DNA from: Bacillus sp. FJAT-29790
GTDB taxonomy: Bacteria; Bacillota; Bacilli; Bacillales; Cytobacillaceae
Reading direction: 5' to 3'
Length of the DNA stretch: 64,000 nucleotides
Assembly (NCBI RefSeq): GCF_019039215.1
Contig: NZ_JAHNZZ010000001.1
Location: 1,843,543-1,907,542 of the forward strand
In this document: one piece after another, positions 58,865 through 64,000 of the stretch
How positions within the stretch are numbered: the stretch's first letter is position 1
Layout of the letters: every line of letters starts with the position of its first letter
The notes under the pieces: model-generated
What the model was told of the DNA's origin: nothing
The model's input: the letters and a program-made list of their open reading frames with translations, nothing else
Databases searched by the model: none
Translations under genes and position numbers: made by a program

Positions 58865-59649
58865 AATTTCCCTCTGCTCCCACTATGAGAGTGGCCGCCT
58901 TTTGACATCCCACCACCACCGCCTCTTCCTCCCCCATTAGGATTAGCAGGTGGTTTTTTTCTTTTTGTCGTTGTTGTCCTGACATAATCATCTCGTCTTC
59001 GAATAACAGTTGAATGATCCATATCTCGGTAAGTAGTTTCATTAACCGATATCCTACCTCCAGAGCGATAGGCCATGACACTAACCGCAATTGCGCCTGC
59101 TGCAAGGGAGGCTATAATTTGAAACCAGCGATTTAATAAAATATTATTAGGATCTACACCAGGCCTAATCCCCATATACTGATAGGATGTTTGAATGTAA
59201 GAATGAAAAGCATGATAATAATCTCCGCTTGATAAATCAGGAGTTATTTTTTCGCGCATTAAATCAAGTCTGTAATCATCAAAGTATTCTTTAGCTTTAT
59301 AAAAGCCTGCCAAATACACATCTCTATGTTGCATATCAACTGTTAAGATGACGGTATTGCCATGAGGCTTATCGTAGCCAAGGGCATTTTCATCATAGAA
59401 ATCCTGCATATATTCTACAACGTCTTTACCTTTTGTATCATTAGTAGTTAAAATGACAATGTCCGTTTCCCTCTTCACACCGTATGTTTCCGCCATCGAT
59501 TCTAGTTTCCCTATTTCATCTTTTGTCAAAAGACTAGCATAGTCATAAATCTGTTGCTTTGGATTAGAAGCAGCGATCGTGGCGTTCATTTCAAAGAAAA
59601 AAAATACAAGCAGAAACAAAATGATTTTTAGATATTGCTTCCCTTTCAC
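58861..59649 (-). CDS. ydjH: TPM-domain membrane protein YdjH
   Basis: 262 aa. Signal peptide, TPM domain (about 30-160: VYDYASLLTK-like start, GKLESMAE, DIVILTTN), one membrane helix (WFQIIASLAAGAIAVSVMAY) and a Gly-rich basic tail. Envelope-stress operon member. GTG at 59649 overlaps the ydjG stop (GTGA) and has AGGAGGTGG upstream. Confidence 0.9.
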   Translation of the reverse strand: MKGKQYLKIILFLLVFFFFEMNATIAASNPKQQIYDYASLLTKDEIGKLESMAETYGVKRETDIVILTTNDTKGKDVVEYMQDFYDENALGYDKPHGNTVILTVDMQHRDVYLAGFYKAKEYFDDYRLDLMREKITPDLSSGDYYHAFHSYIQTSYQYMGIRPGVDPNNILLNRWFQIIASLAAGAIAVSVMAYRSGGRISVNETTYRDMDHSTVIRRRDDYVRTTTTKRKKPPANPNGGGRGGGGGMSKGGHSHSGSRGKF

Positions 59650-60674
59650 CAAAATCCACCTCCTAAAGCCAGTGAGATTAATTTTAGTGTTATCAATGTA
59701 GTGCCTGAAATTCCGCCAAACCACATGGCCACTTTCGCATAGCTAATCGGAGGTTTGCCAACAACTTTTCCTGTTTGGCCATTCATCGCAAAAGTATGTT
59801 CAGATTTATCATAATCATAATAAACCATCCAGACCGGAAGAAGGACATAGAAGCTGCGGGTTTTCTTTGTATCAATTTGTTTACTCTTATAACTAACTGT
59901 GGAATAGCCTGAAATCGTAGAACTTATATAAGAATCAATAAAATTCTTTATTTTAGATTGAGCACGCGGAAATAGATCCACATCATCATATTGATATTTT
60001 TCAGCAATATACCCGGCAAGATAAGGAGTTTTAAAATCCTTTAAATGATCATATTGATAGGGTTCTAATTTATCCATCAATTGATCATTCATTTTTTCAG
60101 AGGCATCAACAGGAATTTTTATATAATCTAAATTAATGTCACGAAATATATCGTAAAATTGTGTTTCCGTATAAATATAATCCCCTCTAGTGTAAGTACT
60201 AACTTTAGTACCCTGTGCATGAACTTGAACTTTGGTATTTAAATCATACAGCCAAAATGGAACATACATTCCTGTAATGTTTTTTATTCGATCAGCTGAC
60301 ATAAATCCCTTTGGCGTAAGGCGGCCATTCCTGCACCAAGTCCGAAAAGCCTTAATCGCCTCTTCCTTACTAATAGTAAAGGGAATTACTTTTGCCGGAG
60401 CCATAACCCCTGATAATCGATCCCCGAGCACAACTCCTGCCCCGCAAAAGTTGCATGTAGTCGCCGCAGTTTCTGCTTCTGTAATCAGGATGGCTCCACA
60501 ATTTTCGCAATGATACTCCTTTGCTTCATCCTCCGAAAAAACGGCCGAAATCAAATCTTCGGAAAAATCAGCGATGTTGTCTTCTCTTCCACAACTATGG
60601 CAGGATAACATTCCAGTATTACTATTAAAAGCCATGTCGTCCCCACAGTTTGGGCATTTATAATGTATAACCAT
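59646..60674 (-). CDS. ydjG: TFIIB-type zinc-ribbon membrane protein YdjG
   Basis: 342 aa. Two zinc ribbons at the N terminus (CPNCGDD/CHSCGRE and CENCGAI/CNFCGAG), a long soluble part, and a C-terminal membrane helix. In B. subtilis it works with YdjH and YdjI around PspA. Confidence 0.9.
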   Translation of the reverse strand: MVIHYKCPNCGDDMAFNSNTGMLSCHSCGREDNIADFSEDLISAVFSEDEAKEYHCENCGAILITEAETAATTCNFCGAGVVLGDRLSGVMAPAKVIPFTISKEEAIKAFRTWCRNGRLTPKGFMSADRIKNITGMYVPFWLYDLNTKVQVHAQGTKVSTYTRGDYIYTETQFYDIFRDINLDYIKIPVDASEKMNDQLMDKLEPYQYDHLKDFKTPYLAGYIAEKYQYDDVDLFPRAQSKIKNFIDSYISSTISGYSTVSYKSKQIDTKKTRSFYVLLPVWMVYYDYDKSEHTFAMNGQTGKVVGKPPISYAKVAMWFGGISGTTLITLKLISLALGGGFW

Positions 60675-60714
60675 CCTAACTCCCCTCTCATTATAAATGC
60701 GGGTAGCACCTTAC

Positions 60715-60754
60715 TACCATGAAAGCTGTAGCTATAGCTACAGCTTTCATGGTA
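60715..60754. repeat. 40-nt perfect palindrome between pspA and ydjG
   Basis: Perfect 20-bp arms: TACCATGAAAGCTGTAGCTA and its reverse complement. On the minus strand the stem is not followed by a T-run, so it is not a standard terminator for pspA; a T-rich run follows only on the plus strand. Confidence 0.9.
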
Positions 60755-60758
60755 AACT

Positions 60759-61436
60759 TTATTCTTTATTTTTTAATTTTTCTTTTAGTGCGGCTAACTC
60801 ATCATCTACTTCTGTATTATTATCATATTTAGCCGTTAAATCCTTTATGTCGTCTTTTGGATCTGTATTTAACATCGCCATTGCATTCGCCTCATCCAAT
60901 GCTCTATTAACCTTCTCTTCCATTCTTCCGAAAGCCGAGATTGAATGATTAGCACCTGTAATGGATGATCCAATTTTATTTATTCTTTCTTGAGTTTTCG
61001 CTACTGCCATTTTCCCTTTAATCATCGCTTTTCGCGATTCCAGCTCACCGATATCAGAGACTAGCTTATCGTGCATTTTTTTCATTTGAATGGAATTTGA
61101 AGAAGCTAAGTTGTATGCCTCTTGTAATTCGGCTTCTTTCGCTACTAAAGAAGCCTTTTTCTCCAAGAACTTTCTGGCATCGTCATCATTGCCAGCTTCC
61201 AATGCCTTTATTGCATATTTCTGCATTTTGTCGCTATCTGATTTGCATTCATCTAATGTTCTTTTTGCTCTTTGTTCTTCCGCCATAATCGAAGCTGTCT
61301 CAGATTTCACCTTACCCAAATCACTTGTAAGATTTCTCAAGTACTGATCAATCATTTTCTCTGGATCTTCAGCCTTATCTAATAATGCATTGAGATTACT
61401 TGCCATAATATCTTTAAACCTTGTTAAGATACCCAT
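60759..61436 (-). CDS. pspA: phage-shock protein A homologue
   Basis: 225 aa, almost wholly coiled coil (EDPEKMIDQYLRNLTSDLGK at the start). Binds stressed membranes; first gene of pspA-ydjGHI, which is under sigma-W in B. subtilis. I did not find a clear TGAAAC-CGTA promoter in the 147 bp upstream. Confidence 0.94.
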   Translation of the reverse strand: MGILTRFKDIMASNLNALLDKAEDPEKMIDQYLRNLTSDLGKVKSETASIMAEEQRAKRTLDECKSDSDKMQKYAIKALEAGNDDDARKFLEKKASLVAKEAELQEAYNLASSNSIQMKKMHDKLVSDIGELESRKAMIKGKMAVAKTQERINKIGSSITGANHSISAFGRMEEKVNRALDEANAMAMLNTDPKDDIKDLTAKYDNNTEVDDELAALKEKLKNKE

Positions 61437-61583
61437 GACGACCTCCCATTTATATTGTTTTTATAATATATACTGCTATTAATAATAAAAGGATTCATTT
61501 TTCCAGAAAAAATTTTAAACGGTTGAATTTCTAAATTACTAAAGATGTGGGTTCCTGTGAACAGCTCATTATTATACAGTTAG

Positions 61584-63236
61584 CTATTTATTTTGTACTC
61601 TCCAATTGCCTTGTCTTCGACTATCTGCTCCACCATACACGACACCATTATCAACAACTAAAGATTGGACGCCTCCGAAATAGCTTGAGGATTTCCCATC
61701 AACCACTTTATAGCCCCACTTCTTTAATTTTCTTTTTACCTTATTCGGGAGCTTCCCTTCTACAATAATGTAATCCTTATTCATCTCCATAAAAAAACGA
61801 GGGTTATTAATTGCTTCCTCAATGGGTACATCATACTTTAAGTACTGAATTAATACTTGAGTGATAATGGATGTAATTCGATTCCCCCCAGCACTTCCTA
61901 TTCCAATTACAGCTTTCCCATCTTTCACCAAAATGGTAGGAGCTATATAGCTGTATGGTCTTTTCCCTCCGTCCTTTCGATTTGGAGAATTCTGATTATT
62001 ACTAAAATTCTTTAACTGGTTATTTAAAAAGAATCCCGCTACATATTCTCCTGAGCCGAAAAGATTACTCAGAGTATTGGTAGCAGACACCATCATTCCT
62101 TGTTTATCAACAATCACAAAATGAGTCGTATTTTCGTGATCTTCAAAATCTGCATCCGAATCGAATGGCGATTTATGCCTTTTCGAAACATTCGATGCTA
62201 GTTTTTGGCTATATTCCTTAGACACTAACTTTTCTAAATCCATCTCCACGAAATCAGGATCTCCGATATGCTTAACCCGATCCTGGTAGCTGATGCGATT
62301 AATTAGTCCCATTAAATGAATATACTTATCTACATTTAGCGTTTTACCAATCTCCAAATTCTCTGCCATTTGTAAAGATTGCGCTAACATTATTCCTCCT
62401 AATGGAGGAGATGCTGAATACACATCAAACCCATCAAATTCACTTTTAATCGGTTTTTTCTTTAGTACCTTATAATCCCTAAAATCACTTAATTCAATTT
62501 CTTCTACTTTATTGTGAATTTGCTTCGCTATATCTCCTGTGTAAAATCCATTTGACCCCTTTTTCTGGATAATACGAAGGGTGTTAGCCAATTCTTTTTG
62601 AAGAACTCGATCTCCCTCGCTAATCGCTTGACCATTTGGGAAAAAATGTGCAATCTTTTCTATACGATTGGAGGCATCACCTAGCCTTCTACTAAGTTCT
62701 TTAGCCTTAAATCCTCTTTCTGCCAATTGAATGGAAGGCTCTATCAATTCTTTTAAATCAAATGTTCCTAAATCTTGATTTAACTTTTCCATACCTTTCA
62801 CAAATCCCATAATTCCTGTACCACTTAATGGAATGGAATCTAATGGCGAAATGGAATAATAATCATATACAATCGGTTCTTTTCCTTTCTCTTTATGAAT
62901 AATCATCGAACCACCGCCGCCAAGTCCCGAATTATAGGGTTCGACCACACTTAATGCATATGAAACGGCCACAGCTGCATCGACTGCATTTCCACCTTTT
63001 TTGAGTACTGCCATTCCTATATCTACGGCTATTTCATTATCCGCAGATACCCCATATCCTTGACTTTTTTCACTGATAAGTCCTTTGGAATCCGTCTTTT
63101 TTTTCCTAGTTTGATCAGAATCATACATTATTGGACCCTTGCTTTCCTTTTCACTTGAAATAAAAGAATGGCTCACCATCCCGACGATAAATAACACAGT
63201 CAAGAAAATGAGCCACAAGAATATTCTGTATTTCAT
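61584..63236 (-). CDS. capD: gamma-glutamyltranspeptidase-type CapD (poly-gamma-glutamate transfer/hydrolysis)
   Basis: 550 aa. N-terminal membrane anchor, then the Ntn-hydrolase fold. The nucleophile and autocleavage threonine is T370 (HENTTHFVIVD); GLGGGGSM and the oxyanion-region GSAGGNR are present. Following capC, it most likely acts as CapD, which cuts poly-gamma-glutamate and attaches it to peptidoglycan; a plain glutathione-type GGT is the alternative. Confidence 0.85.
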   Translation of the reverse strand: MKYRIFLWLIFLTVLFIVGMVSHSFISSEKESKGPIMYDSDQTRKKKTDSKGLISEKSQGYGVSADNEIAVDIGMAVLKKGGNAVDAAVAVSYALSVVEPYNSGLGGGGSMIIHKEKGKEPIVYDYYSISPLDSIPLSGTGIMGFVKGMEKLNQDLGTFDLKELIEPSIQLAERGFKAKELSRRLGDASNRIEKIAHFFPNGQAISEGDRVLQKELANTLRIIQKKGSNGFYTGDIAKQIHNKVEEIELSDFRDYKVLKKKPIKSEFDGFDVYSASPPLGGIMLAQSLQMAENLEIGKTLNVDKYIHLMGLINRISYQDRVKHIGDPDFVEMDLEKLVSKEYSQKLASNVSKRHKSPFDSDADFEDHENTTHFVIVDKQGMMVSATNTLSNLFGSGEYVAGFFLNNQLKNFSNNQNSPNRKDGGKRPYSYIAPTILVKDGKAVIGIGSAGGNRITSIITQVLIQYLKYDVPIEEAINNPRFFMEMNKDYIIVEGKLPNKVKRKLKKWGYKVVDGKSSSYFGGVQSLVVDNGVVYGGADSRRQGNWRVQNK

Positions 63237-63240
63237 TTAA

Positions 63241-63393
63241 TCACAACACTTTGTTAAGGAATAAGACTACAAATATTAGAATCAGTGAAAGAATCGCGTC
63301 CTTTGTCGCTCTCTTCTTATGCCATTTAACCGTCTTTAACATCCATTGTGGGAGCATCGTTATTTTACTGAATCTTTTAGCTTCTGCTTTCAT
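63241..63393 (-). CDS. small membrane protein of the capsule locus
   Basis: 50 aa: basic N terminus (KAEAKRFSK, VKWHKKRATKD) and a C-terminal membrane helix (AILSLILIFVVLFLNKVL). AAAGGGG lies about 12 nt upstream. It sits where capA is expected, 4 nt before capD. It may be a CapE/PgsE-like subunit or a reduced CapA N terminus; I cannot tell. Confidence 0.6.
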   Translation of the reverse strand: MKAEAKRFSKITMLPQWMLKTVKWHKKRATKDAILSLILIFVVLFLNKVL

Positions 63394-63414
63394 TGAATTG
63401 TGATTCCCCTTTTG

Positions 63415-63867
63415 TTAAAAAATAATATTGTACGTCATAACAACTAGAAATGTAGAAGCTGTTAATACCAACGTACTGCCGAATGTAGGTAAAACACCTT
63501 GCTTTTGAATTGTATTCGCAATTAAACCTGGTATAATAACACCTATCGCTATTAATTCTACTGCTCCAAACGGGACTGCCATAGGGTAAAAATAATCAAC
63601 AGCAAGTTTTAATAATATCCCAACTGTTAACATAGCCGTAAATTTGCGCTTTCCATATAAAATCGTATATCTAGCCACAATCTTCATCACAATCAAAAAA
63701 GTCAATAAACTAATCATTAAGGTAACAATAATATATATTGGGCTAGTAAAAACTAATGCTAGATAACCAGGAACTACTAATCCGGCAGGCATTACACCTG
63801 TTTTTTCCGCATATAATAAACTTAGAATAACCCCAACTACTAGAGCCATATATATTGATTCTTCCAC
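63415..63867 (-). CDS. capC: poly-gamma-glutamate biosynthesis protein CapC/PgsC
   Basis: 150 aa with about five membrane helices; GVMPAGLVVPGYLAL near residue 24 is the family signature. Works with CapB to polymerise glutamate. GTG start with AGGGGG upstream. Confidence 0.93.
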   Translation of the reverse strand: MEESIYMALVVGVILSLLYAEKTGVMPAGLVVPGYLALVFTSPIYIIVTLMISLLTFLIVMKIVARYTILYGKRKFTAMLTVGILLKLAVDYFYPMAVPFGAVELIAIGVIIPGLIANTIQKQGVLPTFGSTLVLTASTFLVVMTYNIIF

Positions 63868-63878
63868 TTTTGTTCCCC

Positions 63879-64000
63879 CTATACAAATACATGTTCTTCA
63901 ATTTTATTAACTTTGTACTCTTCTATTTGCTCAATCAAAGGTTCGCCTGCTCCATGGATATTCCCAACTCCGTATATCACGCGATTACGAAAATACTCCT
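63879..64000 (-). CDS. capB: poly-gamma-glutamate ligase CapB/PgsB, C-terminal end
   Basis: Only the last 39 codons are in the window: YFRNRVIYGVGNIHGAG..IEEHVFV and a TAG stop, 11 nt before capC. GxGNxxGxG is the CapB C-terminal signature. The catalytic domain lies beyond the right edge. Confidence 0.8.
   Translation of the reverse strand, partial: EYFRNRVIYGVGNIHGAGEPLIEQIEEYKVNKIEEHVFV

Noticed and set aside
61437-61583. Sigma-W promoter before pspA
   Set aside because: Expected from B. subtilis, but no TGAAAC with a CGTA at the right distance was found.

Overview
The window is a chromosomal segment of a low-GC, endospore-forming member of the Bacillaceae. The evidence is sporulation genes (spoIVA, sleB-ypeB, cotJABC, ypjB), bacillithiol genes (bshA, bshB1, ypdA), the TRAP protein MtrB, and a gene order that follows the Bacillus subtilis panBCD-to-ypbH segment almost gene for gene. 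Nearly all genes lie on the minus strand. Exceptions are ypjC, ypzI, an asparaginase and cotJABC. I saw no rRNA, tRNA, CRISPR array, prophage or intact transposase.

Layout: 0.2-5.4 kb dinG and panBCD; 5.7-11.3 kb the operon ypjD-dapB-mgsA-bshB1-bshA-cca-birA; 11.7-20.9 kb ypjC, a zinc peptidase, ypjB, ypjA, qcrABC, ypiF, ypiB, ypiA and an unrecognised gene; 21.1-29.5 kb the aromatic supraoperon cheR-aroC-aroB-aroH-hisC-tyrA-aroA, without the trp genes that B. subtilis has between aroH and hisC; 29.7-34.6 kb ndk, hepT, menG, hepS, mtrB, folE and hbs; 35-46.7 kb spoIVA, yphF, yphE, gpsA, der, yphA, fni, rpsA, plsC, cmk, ypfB and ypfA; 46.9-56.3 kb ypeB, sleB, prsW, ansA, ypdA, gudB, mecB and ypbG; 56.5-57.7 kb cotJABC (+); 57.8-61.4 kb the pspA-ydjGHI envelope-stress operon; 61.6-64 kb part of a poly-gamma-glutamate locus (capD, a small ORF, capC, the end of capB).

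The coding content is mostly conserved housekeeping. The unexplained structure is in the spacers, which carry several families of short dispersed repeats. The clearest is a MITE-like family with 12 copies or remnants in 64 kb. Members have about 23-bp imperfect terminal inverted repeats starting GGCTGTTTTC and AT-rich 8-bp target duplications (perfect for three copies, 7/8 for three more). About half sit beside intrinsic terminators. A second family of four copies lies at or just past the 3' ends of genes in the sense direction. In three of them (folE, tyrA, ydjH) the host stop codon is the first TAA of the element. The longest copy carries a coding-like ORF of about 50 codons between folE and mtrB. 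Further families are a GAAATCGGC hairpin (5 copies, one inside cotJ), a GGCAGTAAAACCCCCAC element (2), an element with a conserved SEGKS reading frame (2) and a GAAAAGCGCTG element (2).

How the genes work together: the bacillithiol pathway is split between bshA/bshB1 and ypdA. prsW, which in B. subtilis starts RsiW degradation and sigma-W activation, shares the window with homologues of the sigma-W-controlled pspA-ydjGHI operon. menG, hepS and hepT make menaquinone, the electron donor for the qcrABC complex. aroC, aroB, aroA, tyrA, aroH and hisC share the chorismate and aromatic amino acid route.
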